Below, one piece after another: positions 7,841 through 15,779 of a stretch of 64,000 nucleotides of DNA (the stretch's first letter is position 1; each line of letters starts with the position of its first letter). This stretch comes from Cellulomonas sp. (GTDB lineage Bacteria > Actinomycetota > Actinomycetes > Actinomycetales > Cellulomonadaceae). The stretch spans positions 1 through 64,000 of the forward strand of contig NZ_JADGMY010000023.1 in the NCBI RefSeq assembly GCF_015234515.1, in the 5' to 3' direction. A program made the translations under genes and the position numbers. The notes below the pieces were generated by a model that saw only the letters and a program-made list of their open reading frames with translations, was not told the origin of the DNA and ran no database searches.

Positions 7841-8410
7841 TCAGACCCCCACGACGTGGGTGAGCGCGAGCCAGACCGACACCGTGGTGACGGTCGTCCA
7901 CAGCGCGACGGCCACGGCCTGCCAGAGCAGGACCCAACGACGAGGGCTTCCGCTGGCGACGAGGATCGCCGCGGTGAACTGCGTCGGGATCGCGAGCGGG
8001 CCGAGGATGCTCGCCCCGGGGACGCCGAAGCGGTTGAGCCACGTGACGACGCGTTGGCGCCCCTTCGACAGCGGCTGGGCGGGCTCCGGGTCGGCGAACC
8101 CGTCGACCGCGTGGACGTCCGGGGTGGCGGGGCCGCCGACGGTCGCCTTCACACGCGCCCGGTGGACGACGGCCGTGCGGGCCCGTGCGGTGAACGCCAC
8201 CACGAGTGCGACGGACAGGAAGTTGCCGGTGGCGGCGGCGACGCCCGCGACGACGGGGTTCAGTCCGCCGACGAGCCCTACCATCGCGCCGAGCTCCCCC
8301 TCGACGAACGGGATGGCGCCGGCGAGCATGACGATGAAGGGCTGGAAGATCTCGGGCACCTGGGCCACGAGCTCCTGGAACCTGACGATGAGCTCCTGCA
8401 ACGGGGTCAT
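7841..8410 (-). CDS. Small multidrug-export-family membrane protein (COG2426-like)
   Basis: 189 residues from ATG 8410 with aaggagacgac upstream. Hydrophobic helices run through FIVMLAGAIPFVEGELGAMVGLVGGLNPVVAGVAAATGNFLSVALVVAFTA and later GASILGPLAIPTQFTAAILVASG to VLLWQAVAVALWTTVTTVSVWLALTHVV. The IPFVEGELG segment, with acidic residues buried in a helix, and the GPLAIPTQF segment are the family hallmarks. Family annotation as small multidrug export rests on homology only. It follows the MerR gene by 78 bp, suggesting MerR-controlled expression. Confidence 0.72.
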   Translation of the reverse strand: MTPLQELIVRFQELVAQVPEIFQPFIVMLAGAIPFVEGELGAMVGLVGGLNPVVAGVAAATGNFLSVALVVAFTARARTAVVHRARVKATVGGPATPDVHAVDGFADPEPAQPLSKGRQRVVTWLNRFGVPGASILGPLAIPTQFTAAILVASGSPRRWVLLWQAVAVALWTTVTTVSVWLALTHVVGV

Positions 8411-8488
8411 GATGTCGTCTCCTTGCGAGTCGTGGATCGAGCGGTTCTCGATCACGACCCGAGGAGACACCGTGTTCTCGGAACAGGG

Positions 8489-9268
8489 TCAAGGGGTCGG
8501 TGGCGACCCCGTCCCGTCGGCGTCCTCGCGGGCCGCCAGGACCTCCTGCGCGATCTGGAACCCGAGCAGGGCGGCGCGTGTCAGCACGTCACGCTGCGCC
8601 GGGTTGTACAGCTCCGTCACGGCCTCGATGAACGTCTCCTGCACGACGCGCCCGCTCGTCGCCAGGTGCCCCGCAGGATCGCTGAGCCACGGGTAGTCGA
8701 CGAGGTTGCGCGCGATGCCCCGCGCGATCTGCTCGGCGAGGCGCTGGCGCGTCGCCTCGTCCGCGTCGGGGGGCAGCGCCTCGAGCTCCTTGCCGTCGTC
8801 GCCGACCTCGGCGTCCTCGGCGACCATGTCGCGCAGGTCGGCCATCGCGTCGGCGTCGTAGAGCTTGGAGTAGATGTGGATGATCGACCGGTCGACCTCC
8901 GTGAGGTGCTCCGCGACGGACGCGAACCCCGCAGGCACGTCGGGTGGCGCGGCGTTGCTCAGGATCGCGGCGATCTCGGCCCGCGCCTGCTGCAGCTGCT
9001 CGATCTTCGCGGCGAGGTCGGCGTCCACCTCCCGCAGCCTGTCCGCCGTGCCCGGGCTGTCGGCCACCCCGTCGACCTCGGAGAGCGGCACGCCCAGCTC
9101 GGCGAGACGCCGGATCCGCAGCAGGCGCACCAGGTGCGGCACGCCGTACTTCTTGTACCCGTTGTACCGACGGTCGGGCTCGTCGAGCAGGCCGAGCCGG
9201 TGGTAGTGCCGGATCGTGTTCACGGTGGTCCCCGCCAGGTGGGCGAGCTCGCTGGTGCTCCAGGCCAT
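8489..9268 (-). CDS. MerR-family transcriptional regulator
   Basis: 259 residues from ATG 9268 with a gaggagcg box. The N-terminal winged helix is typical (WSTSELAHLAGTTVNTIRHY then HRLGLLDEPDRRYNGYKKYG). The dimerisation helix follows (LRIRRLAELGVPLSEVDGVA, then DADLAAKIEQLQQARAEIAAIL). The C-terminal about 140 residues are helical and lack the metal-binding cysteines of metalloregulators, so the effector is probably a small organic molecule. Gene order suggests it controls itself and the two downstream membrane proteins. Confidence 0.88.
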   Translation of the reverse strand: MAWSTSELAHLAGTTVNTIRHYHRLGLLDEPDRRYNGYKKYGVPHLVRLLRIRRLAELGVPLSEVDGVADSPGTADRLREVDADLAAKIEQLQQARAEIAAILSNAAPPDVPAGFASVAEHLTEVDRSIIHIYSKLYDADAMADLRDMVAEDAEVGDDGKELEALPPDADEATRQRLAEQIARGIARNLVDYPWLSDPAGHLATSGRVVQETFIEAVTELYNPAQRDVLTRAALLGFQIAQEVLAAREDADGTGSPPTP

Positions 9269-9456
9269 GGGGCGCTCCTCGTCTGCCGGCGGTGCCGGAG
9301 GGGACCCCGGTCGGCTGCCGGAGGGCACCCGTCGACGAAGCGTGTCACGGGCCGCTCGACACGCCCGGACCGGACACACCGGGCGTTTGACGCGCGTCAC
9401 CCGAACGGCTGAGGTGGACGCGCCCCGCACCGCTGACCTGCACAGGAGTTCCCGCC

Positions 9457-9543
9457 TTGCCCCTGGCCGAGCGCCACCCCCTCACCCGCCGGGCGCACGC
9501 GACCCTCCGTCAGGCGTGCGCGACCGTCCGGGCCGCCCGGTGA
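9457..9543 (+). CDS. Possible 28-residue leader peptide coupled to the YdjM-like gene
   Basis: A TTG start preceded at good spacing by caggag (9443-9448) opens a 28-codon frame (MPLAERHPLTRRAHATLR..). Its TGA stop lies in GTGA with the probable GTG start of the next gene. It is arginine- and alanine-rich. The downstream gene has no ribosome site of its own, so this small frame could provide translational coupling. It may equally be chance coding space. Confidence 0.35.
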   Translation: MPLAERHPLTRRAHATLRQACATVRAAR

Positions 9544-10415
9544 AGGGCGCGCACCACGCCCTGTGCGGGGCGGCGGCGTGGGTGGCGGTGGCCTCGAACG
9601 CGCCGTACACGCTCGGCTGGTACCCCGTCTCGTCGCTCGGGATCGTCACGGGCGCGCTCGTGTGCGCGGGCGCCGCGCTGGCACCGGACGCCGACCACCA
9701 CGACGCGACGATCGCGCACTCCCTGCCGCCGGTCTCCGAGTGGGTGTGCGACCTGGTCGGGCGCCTCGCGGGCGGGCACCGCAACGGCACGCACTCGGTG
9801 CTGGGGATCGCCGTGCTCACCGGGATCGCGTGGGCGGCCGGGCAGGTGACCGTCGCCACGGACGCGCTCGGGGACCTGGCGGTCGGGGCCGGGACCATGT
9901 CGCTGCTGCTGGTGGCGTTCGCGGCGCGTGCCCTGCGTCTCGCGCGGCGCCGGTTCGACGCGTGGGCGCTCGCACTGGCGCTGGCGGGGTTCATCACGGT
10001 GGCCGCACCCACGGAGTGGGACTGGCTGCCCGTCGCGGTCGGCCTGGGCGCGGCCGTGCACGTCGCGGGCGACATGCTGACGGGCGGCGGCGTCCCGCTG
10101 CTGTGGCCGTGGGAGCCCCGGCCCCCGCGCTGGTGGCGTCGGGCGCCCGTCCTCAACGACCTCTGGAGCAGCGGCGGCAACTTCGCGGTCCCGCTCCTGG
10201 GCACGACGGGCTCGTGGCGCGAACGCCTGCTGGTCGCGCCCTTGACCGCCTACGCGGCGTACGGGACGGGCGCCGCGCTCGTCGTCGGCTCCCTGACGGC
10301 GCTGGGCTACGACCCGGACCGGGTGATGGACCGGGTGTGGGACGCCGCGAACGTCCTGGTCGGGACGGCCACGGTGGTCGGCACGATCGCCATGACAGCC
10401 CCGCCCCCGACCTGA
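9540..10415 (+). CDS. YdjM/DUF457-family membrane-bound metal-dependent hydrolase
   Basis: 291 residues if GTG 9540 is used; the open frame extends further upstream, but that part reads as non-protein. Family motifs are clear: APDADHHDATIAHSLPPVSE (metal-ligand Asp/His), GHRNGTHSVLGI (HRxxTHS) and VAGDMLTGGGVPLLWPWEP. Several membrane helices separate them. Members are predicted metallo-hydrolases of the inner membrane, and E. coli YdjM is LexA-regulated. The start has no good ribosome site and may be coupled to the short upstream frame. A strong inverted repeat lies downstream. Confidence 0.82.
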   Translation: MKGAHHALCGAAAWVAVASNAPYTLGWYPVSSLGIVTGALVCAGAALAPDADHHDATIAHSLPPVSEWVCDLVGRLAGGHRNGTHSVLGIAVLTGIAWAAGQVTVATDALGDLAVGAGTMSLLLVAFAARALRLARRRFDAWALALALAGFITVAAPTEWDWLPVAVGLGAAVHVAGDMLTGGGVPLLWPWEPRPPRWWRRAPVLNDLWSSGGNFAVPLLGTTGSWRERLLVAPLTAYAAYGTGAALVVGSLTALGYDPDRVMDRVWDAANVLVGTATVVGTIAMTAPPPT

Positions 10416-10479
10416 CCCCGACCCCCCGACCTCGCCGCCCGACCTCGACGTTCGGCGGCCTCCCGACCACCCGAACCCC

Positions 10480-10539
10480 GCCGAACTCGTCCTTGGGCGG
10501 CTTCTGGCCGGTCAGTCGCCGCCGAAGGACGAGTTCGGC
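10480..10539. terminator. Inverted repeat between convergent genes (probable bidirectional terminator)
   Basis: gccgaactcgtcctt (10480-10494) and its exact reverse complement (10525-10539) form a 15-bp stem. A second short GC stem (ggcgg/ccgcc) can form in the loop. It lies 65 bp after the YdjM-like stop and 20 bp before the end of the convergent VOC gene. No T-run follows, as is common in actinomycetes. Confidence 0.65.
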
Positions 10540-10558
10540 ACCTGGAGATCGGTGGCCG

Positions 10559-10996
10559 TCAGAGGAACAGGCAGAACGGGTGGCCGTCCGGGGAGAAGAG
10601 GACGCGGACGTCGGTCTGAGGCTGGTCGTCCGCCAGCCGGGCGCCGCAGTCCAGTGCCCACGCGACGGCCGCGTCGAGGTCGCCGTCGGGGACGTGGACG
10701 TCGATGTGCTGCGTGGCGACCTGCTCACCGGGACGCGCTGGCCACACGGGTGGCCGGTACGCGCGCTCGTGCTCGAGGTTCAGGACGAAGCCGGGCCGCC
10801 CCGCCTCGGGTGCGACCTGCGCCCACCCACGGTCCGACGGGTCCGCCGGATCGGGCCGGTCGTCGGCGGTCACCCGGTAGCCGAGCAGACGCGCCCAGAA
10901 CCGGGCGGCATCGTGCGGACGCGGCGTACCGATGCTCACCGAGGTGGCCACGAGCTGCGGCCGCTGGACGTCACCCATGTCACGACCGTGCCACAC
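10559..10996 (-). CDS. VOC-family (glyoxalase-like) protein
   Basis: 145 residues from GTG 10996, which has gaggtg at 8-nt spacing; ATG 10978 is an alternative. One beta-alpha-beta-beta-beta vicinal-oxygen-chelate unit pair: LVATSVSIGTPRPHDAARFWARLLGYRV at the start and EQVATQHIDVHVPDGDLDAAVAWALDCGARL to FSPDGHPFCLFL at the end. The HPFCLFL ending is characteristic of the actinobacterial glyoxalase/bleomycin-resistance-like group. The substrate is unknown. It is 12 bp downstream of MarR and very likely co-transcribed with it. Confidence 0.82.
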   Translation of the reverse strand: MWHGRDMGDVQRPQLVATSVSIGTPRPHDAARFWARLLGYRVTADDRPDPADPSDRGWAQVAPEAGRPGFVLNLEHERAYRPPVWPARPGEQVATQHIDVHVPDGDLDAAVAWALDCGARLADDQPQTDVRVLFSPDGHPFCLFL

Positions 10997-11008
10997 GACG
11001 GCATCACC

Positions 11009-11566
11009 TCACCCGTCGTCGGACCCGAGCGCCACCCTCCGCAGCAGGTCCAGCAGCGTCCGCTGCTCGTCACCGTCCAGCACCTCGAGCCGCGCGCGCA
11101 CGCCCTCGTGGCGCTGCGCCGAGACCCGATCCAGCAGGTCGTGGCCTTCGTCGGTGAGCTCGACCAGAGTCGCGCGCCGGTCGCGCGGGTCGGGGACCCG
11201 CCGGATCCAGCCGTCGGCCTCGGCGTGGTCGACCTTGGACGTCACCGAGCGTGGCGCGACGTCGAGGACGGCGGCGAGCTCTCCCAGCCGCTGCGGCCGC
11301 CCGAGCCGGTCGAGCGTCCGCAGGAGCCGCAGCTGACCCGGCGTGATGTCCTGGCCGAGCCGATCGGCGGCGTCGCGGCGCACGGCGCGCAGGACGTCGT
11401 GCAGGAGCTCGAGCAGCTCCTCGGAGGGCTGGGGACGTCGGGCCGGCTCACGGGGCTCGCGCGGGCGGTCGCCGTGGCCCACCGTGGAGGGAGGAGGATC
11501 GGACCCGGGGCCGGACGGCGCAGCGTCGCGCGAGGCGTCGGTCACGTCGTCCGTCCGCTGCTCCAC
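11009..11566 (-). CDS. MarR-family transcriptional regulator
   Basis: 185 residues from GTG 11566. A Pro-rich N-terminal tail of about 45 residues precedes a standard MarR winged helix: ITPGQLRLLRTLDRLGRP, LGELAAVLDVAPRSVTSKVD, the recognition helix, and the wing WIRRVPDPRDRRATLVELT with its DxRxxR. It should repress genes whose products export or modify a phenolic or similar ligand. It is divergent from an ABC exporter, with the perfect palindrome TGAGGTAACCTCA between them, and is followed by a VOC gene. Confidence 0.9.
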   Translation of the reverse strand: MEQRTDDVTDASRDAAPSGPGSDPPPSTVGHGDRPREPREPARRPQPSEELLELLHDVLRAVRRDAADRLGQDITPGQLRLLRTLDRLGRPQRLGELAAVLDVAPRSVTSKVDHAEADGWIRRVPDPRDRRATLVELTDEGHDLLDRVSAQRHEGVRARLEVLDGDEQRTLLDLLRRVALGSDDG

Positions 11567-11614
11567 GCGTCCGAGGCTACCGGGGAATAACCCGGAGGTG
11601 AATATTGCTCATCG

Positions 11615-11627
11615 TGAGGTAACCTCA
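11615..11627. promoter_or_regulatory. Palindromic MarR-type operator candidate
   Basis: TGAGGTAACCTCA is a perfect 13-bp palindrome midway between the divergent MarR (start 11566) and ABC exporter (start 11676) genes, placed to control both. AT content is locally raised, as expected for a promoter. Confidence 0.6.
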
Positions 11628-11675
11628 GCATGTTGCGCGGCTCGACCCGCGCCCTCCGACCCTCTGGAGGTCCCC

Positions 11676-13571
11676 TTGACCCACCCCGGACCCCTCCCCG
11701 CAGGTCGCGGGATGCGCGGCTTCGCCCAGGACCGCGACGTCGCCCGTCAGCGACTGGCCCCCGGCACCCTGCGCCGCATCCTCGCCTTCGCCCACCCGTA
11801 CCGCGCCCAGCTCGCGGTGTTCCTCGTCCTCATCGCGCTCGGCGCCGCCGCCGGCGCGCTCACGCCCTGGCTGTTCCAGCGGCTCATCGACGACGGCATC
11901 TCGCGCGGTGACACCCGCACGGTCGTCACCATCGCCGTCATCGTCGCCGCCCTGGCGATCATCTCCGCCGGGCTCGGCGTCGCCGAGCGCTGGGTGTCCG
12001 CCCGCATCGGCGAGGGCCTCATCCACGACCTGCGCACCGCCGTGTTCGACCACGTGCAGCGCATGCCGCTCGCGTTCTTCAGCCGCGCCAAGACCGGCGC
12101 GCTCGTCCAGCGCCTCAACGGCGACGTGCTGGGCGCGCAGCAGGCGTTCACCGCCACGCTGTCCAACGTCGTCAGCAACTCGCTGACCATCGTCTTCGTG
12201 CTCGCCGCGATGCTGTCGATGTCGTGGCAGCTCACGCTGCTCTCGCTCGTGCTGGTCCCCGTGTTCGTCCTGCCCGCCCGCTGGTTCGGGCGCAAGATCG
12301 CCGGCATCACGCGCGAGTCCTACGAGCTGGGCGCCGAGGCGTCGCAGACCATGACCGAGCGGTTCAACGTCGCCGGCGCGCACCTCGTCAAGGTCTTCGG
12401 CGACCCGGCCCGCGAGTCCGCCGCGTACGCCGAGCAGACCGGCCGCGTGCGGGACATCGGCGTCAAGCGCGCCCTGTACTCGACGTGGTTCCGCATCGGC
12501 CTGACCACCGTCGCGGCGATCGCCACGGCCGTCGTCTACGGTGTCGGCGGCCTGCTCGCGATCCGCGGCGAGCTCACCGTCGGTGTCGTCGTCGCGCTCG
12601 CCGCGTACCTCGGCCGCCTCTACGGGCCGCTGACGGCCATGTCGAACGTGCAGGTCGACGTCATGACGGCCCTCGTGTCGTTCGAGCGCGTGCTCGAGGT
12701 CCTCGACCTGGAGCCGTCCGTCGCCGAGAAGCCCGACGCCAGCGACCTGCGCGTGGCCGTGGCCAAGAACGGCGCGACCCTCGAGCTCGACCACGTCGGC
12801 TTCCGCTACCCGTCGGCCGGCGAGGTGTCGCTGGCGTCGCTGGAGTCGGTGGCGACGCTGAGCCGCGACCCCGTCGCCGACACCCTGCACGACGTCACGT
12901 TCAGCGTGCCCGCCGGGTCGATGGTCGCGCTCGTCGGGCCCTCCGGGGCCGGCAAGACGACGATCTCCCAGCTCGTCACGCGCATGTACGACCCGACGCG
13001 CGGCGCCGTGCGCATCGCGGGGCAGGACCTGCGCGACGTCACCGCCGCGTCCCTGCGCGACACCGTGGGCATCGTCAGCCAGGAGGCGCACCTCTTCCAC
13101 GACAGCATCGCGGGCAACCTGCGCTTCGCGCGCCCCGACGCCACCGACGACGACATCGAGCGCGCCCTGCGCGGCGCGCACGTGTGGGACCTGGTCGCGT
13201 CCCTGCCGGACGGCATCGACACCGTCGTCGGGGACCGCGGCTACCGCCTGTCCGGCGGCGAGCGCCAGCGCCTCGCCATCGCGCGGCTGCTGCTCAAGGC
13301 CCCCGACGTCGTCGTGCTCGACGAGGCCACGGCCCACCTGGACTCCGAGTCGGAGGCGGCCGTGCAGGCCGCGCTCGACGAGGCGCTCGTCGGGCGGACC
13401 TCGCTGGTCATCGCGCACCGGCTGTCGACCGTGCGCCAGGCCGACCTCATCGTGGTCGTCGAGGACGGACGCGTCGCCGACACCGGCACGCACACCGAGC
13501 TGCTCGCGCGCGGCGGGCTGTACGCGGACCTGTACCGCACGCAGTTCGCGCCCGCCCCCACCCCCGCCTGA
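11676..13571 (+). CDS. ABC exporter, fused permease-ATPase half transporter
   Basis: 631 residues from TTG 11676, chosen for the tggagg box five bases upstream (the next in-frame ATG is at 11712). The N-terminal transmembrane domain (about 50-330) is followed by the ATPase: Walker A GPSGAGKTT, Q-loop GIVSQEAHLFHD, signature LSGGERQRLAIARLLL, Walker B VVVLDEATAHLDS and H-loop IAHRLSTV. An insertion of about 25 residues (AGEVSLASLESVATLSRDPV) before the Walker A strand is seen in many actinobacterial homologues. It works as a dimer exporting lipid-like or drug substrates. The MarR-type palindrome upstream suggests ligand-induced expression. The last about 15 codons are duplicated further downstream. 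Confidence 0.9.
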   Translation: MTHPGPLPAGRGMRGFAQDRDVARQRLAPGTLRRILAFAHPYRAQLAVFLVLIALGAAAGALTPWLFQRLIDDGISRGDTRTVVTIAVIVAALAIISAGLGVAERWVSARIGEGLIHDLRTAVFDHVQRMPLAFFSRAKTGALVQRLNGDVLGAQQAFTATLSNVVSNSLTIVFVLAAMLSMSWQLTLLSLVLVPVFVLPARWFGRKIAGITRESYELGAEASQTMTERFNVAGAHLVKVFGDPARESAAYAEQTGRVRDIGVKRALYSTWFRIGLTTVAAIATAVVYGVGGLLAIRGELTVGVVVALAAYLGRLYGPLTAMSNVQVDVMTALVSFERVLEVLDLEPSVAEKPDASDLRVAVAKNGATLELDHVGFRYPSAGEVSLASLESVATLSRDPVADTLHDVTFSVPAGSMVALVGPSGAGKTTISQLVTRMYDPTRGAVRIAGQDLRDVTAASLRDTVGIVSQEAHLFHDSIAGNLRFARPDATDDDIERALRGAHVWDLVASLPDGIDTVVGDRGYRLSGGERQRLAIARLLLKAPDVVVLDEATAHLDSESEAAVQAALDEALVGRTSLVIAHRLSTVRQADLIVVVEDGRVADTGTHTELLARGGLYADLYRTQFAPAPTPA

Positions 13572-13590
13572 CCCACCCGCCCGCCCGCCC

Positions 13591-13745
13591 GCGAGAGAGC
13601 AATCCAGTCACACCCCACGGGGTCGCGAGAGAGCAATCCAGTCACACCCCACGGGGTCGTGAGAGAGCAATCCAGCTCACCGCTCCCCAGCAGTGAGCTG
13701 GATTGCTCCATCGCCACACCGGACAACTGGATTGCCCTCTCACGG
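13591..13745. repeat. Cluster of 34-bp direct repeats and nested inverted repeats
   Basis: Two identical 34-bp units, gcgagagagcaatccagtca... at 13591-13624 and 13625-13658, are followed by a third partial unit. In that third unit gagcaatccagctcac (13665-13680) pairs perfectly with 13693-13708. A further inverted copy (ctggattgccctctcacg, 13728-13745) can pair with the third unit head. Each unit also holds accccacggggt, a small palindrome. There is no spacer diversity, so it is not CRISPR. It lies between the ABC exporter and a duplicated fragment of its 3' end. Confidence 0.8.
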
Positions 13746-13769
13746 GTCTGGGGAATGCGGGTCTGTGGG

Positions 13770-13860
13770 CGAGCTTGAGGCCGACGTACTGCGGGCACGC
13801 GGCGGGCTGTACGCGGACCTGTACCGCACGCAGCTCGCGCCCGCGACCGCGGCCCTCTGA
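13770..13860 (+). pseudogene. Duplicated 3'-end fragment of an ABC exporter gene
   Basis: 13800-13844 repeats 13511-13555 of the exporter gene with one mismatch and encodes RGGLYADLYRTQLAPA.., the conserved exporter C-terminus, ending in its own TGA. The preceding codons (GELEADVLRA) only loosely resemble the exporter. With the repeat cluster directly before it, this looks like the leftover tail of the original or a paralogous gene after a repeat-mediated rearrangement. It is not expected to be expressed. Confidence 0.65.
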
Positions 13861-13912
13861 CGACGCGCGCGACCGCCGCGCGCGTCCTCAGGCCCGGACG
13901 TACCGTCGACAG

Positions 13913-14884
13913 ATGGGGGCGACGAGGATCAGGGCGGGCACCGCTGCGTGCCTGCTGGGCGCGGTGACGCTGGTCGCCGGTGCGTGCACCACGGGCACGC
14001 CGGAGGAGACGATGTCGGCGAGCGCGCCGAGCGCGAGTCCCCCGGCCGCGAGCGGTACCAGCCCCGCGGCCGCGAGCCCGTCGCTGGAGACCCTGCAGCG
14101 CGACGTGCTGCCCCTGTTCGAGGAACGCTCGTTCGACGAGCCCGAGGCGGACCTGCCCGTCGGTTACAACCTGTTCCTGCCCGAGGGGTTCGACTCCGAG
14201 CAGTCGTACCCGATGGTGCTCTTCGTCTCCGACTCGACGCGCGTGGGTGACGCGGTGCCCGCCCCGTCCACGCAGTACGGCGCACTGATATGGGCGAGCC
14301 CGCAGGTGCAGGCCCAGCAGCCGCTGATCGTCGTCGTCCCGCAGTACCCGGACCTCGTCGTCGCCGACCTCGAGGGCCGCGGCACGACCGACTACGTCGA
14401 CCTCACGGCGCGGCTCGTCCGGGCGGTGCAGGAGGACCTCCAGGTCGACAAGGAGCGCACCTACGCCACCGGGCAGGGACTGGGCGCCGCGACGGTCCTG
14501 CAGCTCGCGGCCCAGGAGCCGGAGCTGTTCGCCGCCGAGCTGCTGGTCGGCGGCCAGGGCGGCACCCCGGACGCCGGCGGGCTCGCCCAGCAGACCTTCG
14601 CGTCCGTCGCGACGGACGGCGACGACGCGGCGCAGGACCAGATCCGGTCGGCGCTGGACGCGGCCGACGAGACCTACGGGACGGCGTCGTGGGACGCGAC
14701 CTGGCCGTCGGACCGTCTGGCCCAGGCCGCGACCGAGCTGCTCACCGGCGACGACGACGCGTACCTCGTGACGATCGAGGGCGCCCCGACCCCGACCGCC
14801 ACGACCGGCGTCGACGCCCGGCCCGCGTTCCAGCAGGTCTACGAGATCGGGCCGCTGCGCGACTGGCTGCTCGCCCAGGACTGA
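13913..14884 (+). CDS. Exported lipoprotein with esterase/peptidase-like fold lacking the nucleophile
   Basis: 323 residues from ATG 13913. The signal peptide ends in a lipobox, LVAGAC (Cys about 25), followed by a Ser/Ala/Pro-rich linker. The remainder resembles the predicted-peptidase/PHB-depolymerase group of alpha/beta hydrolases: LPVGYNLFLPEGF, YPMVLFVSDSTRVGD, LIVVVPQYPDL, then an elbow-like TYATGQGLGAATVLQLA. Relatives normally have TGxSMGG there; here the serine position is Gly (GQGLG), so classical hydrolase activity looks lost. It may be a binding or scaffold lipoprotein at the membrane surface. Its end overlaps the convergent gene by 46 bp. Confidence 0.75.
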   Translation: MGATRIRAGTAACLLGAVTLVAGACTTGTPEETMSASAPSASPPAASGTSPAAASPSLETLQRDVLPLFEERSFDEPEADLPVGYNLFLPEGFDSEQSYPMVLFVSDSTRVGDAVPAPSTQYGALIWASPQVQAQQPLIVVVPQYPDLVVADLEGRGTTDYVDLTARLVRAVQEDLQVDKERTYATGQGLGAATVLQLAAQEPELFAAELLVGGQGGTPDAGGLAQQTFASVATDGDDAAQDQIRSALDAADETYGTASWDATWPSDRLAQAATELLTGDDDAYLVTIEGAPTPTATTGVDARPAFQQVYEIGPLRDWLLAQD

Positions 14885-15597
14885 CCGGCGCCGCGCGCGA
14901 GCAGGCGAGGCGCGCCCACCCGGACGTCCACGCCGGGCGACCACGTGACGTGCGGCGGTCCGTCCGGCCGGGGCAGGCCGCAGACCTCCAGCAGGTCGGT
15001 GTCGAGGTGCTCGACGGTCGCGGTGTGCAGCGGCCAGGGGGCGTGCGCGACCGGCACCCGCCACAGCCGGCCCGCGCGGCGCCCGTACGCGTTCCAGCGG
15101 CCGGTGACCGACGTGAGCCACGGGTCCGGGGCCGTGCGCGCGCCGGGCACCAGACGCAGGTCGAGCGTCCCGCCGGCGCGGCCCCGCGCGCGGTAGCGCG
15201 TCGCCTCGCCGCCGTCCTCGACGCATCCCGAGGCCAGGCGGTACGGCACGCCGGCCGCCCGCAGGCCCGCGACGACGGCGGGCCGCGTGCACAGCAGCCG
15301 CAGGAACCACAGGCCGTCGGTGCCGCTCGCCGGGTGCTCCACGTAGGTACGCACGTTGACCTCGACGAAGCGGGACCACGCCGGTGGCGCGGGCAGCCCC
15401 GGCACCCGCGGGTCCCGCATGACGAACGGCGTGACCGCCACCCAGGCGGCGCCGTCGAGCACCTGCGGCACCAGGCCCGGGGGCAGGTGCGCGGCGACGG
15501 CCTCGGGCGGGTACGGCCAGTGCAGGAACGCCAGCGCGTCCCACCGCATGAGCGCGACGGGGACACGCACGGCCGCGTCCGGCAGCCGCCCGCTCAT
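14839..15597 (-). CDS. YqjF-like DUF2071 family protein
   Basis: 252 residues from ATG 15597; an ATG four codons further upstream (15609) is also possible. Characteristic family features: MRWDALAFLHWPYPPEAVAAHLPPGL at the start, then AAWVAVTPFVMRDPRVPGLP, FVEVNVRTYVEH and DGLWFLRLLCTRPAVVAGLRAAGVPY. The Gly/Arg-rich strand region TRYRARGRAGGTLDLRLVPG comes next. The family is conserved but functionally uncharacterised, with an acetoacetate-decarboxylase-like barrel. It is convergent with the preceding lipoprotein gene and overlaps its 3' end. Confidence 0.82.
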   Translation of the reverse strand: MSGRLPDAAVRVPVALMRWDALAFLHWPYPPEAVAAHLPPGLVPQVLDGAAWVAVTPFVMRDPRVPGLPAPPAWSRFVEVNVRTYVEHPASGTDGLWFLRLLCTRPAVVAGLRAAGVPYRLASGCVEDGGEATRYRARGRAGGTLDLRLVPGARTAPDPWLTSVTGRWNAYGRRAGRLWRVPVAHAPWPLHTATVEHLDTDLLEVCGLPRPDGPPHVTWSPGVDVRVGAPRLLARGAGQSWASSQSRSGPIS

Positions 15598-15779
15598 CGG
15601 GCGCCGCACCGCCGGACGTCGTCGTGCGCGACCGCTCCTGCGTCCACGGCACCACCCGCCCGTCGCTCACGACCGGTCGTCCGTCGCTCCCGAGCGACCG
15701 TCCCGGCCATCGTCGCGCGAGGCCGGACCACCGGCACGGCGAGCGGGGCACCGGGGCGATGCGCATGCGGGGGACGTGC

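Noticed and set aside
6992..9412. Very long open frame antisense to several genes (similar ones at 9563-11590, 13241-15766, 17095-18894, 38965-41037, 59901-62036)
   Set aside because: High GC keeps antisense frames open. The translations are Arg/Gly/Pro/Val-rich low-complexity text with no domains, and real conserved proteins occupy the other strand.
13591..13745. CRISPR array
   Set aside because: The repeats are tandem with no unique spacers, only two and a half units, and they form hairpins with inverted copies. No cas gene is nearby.
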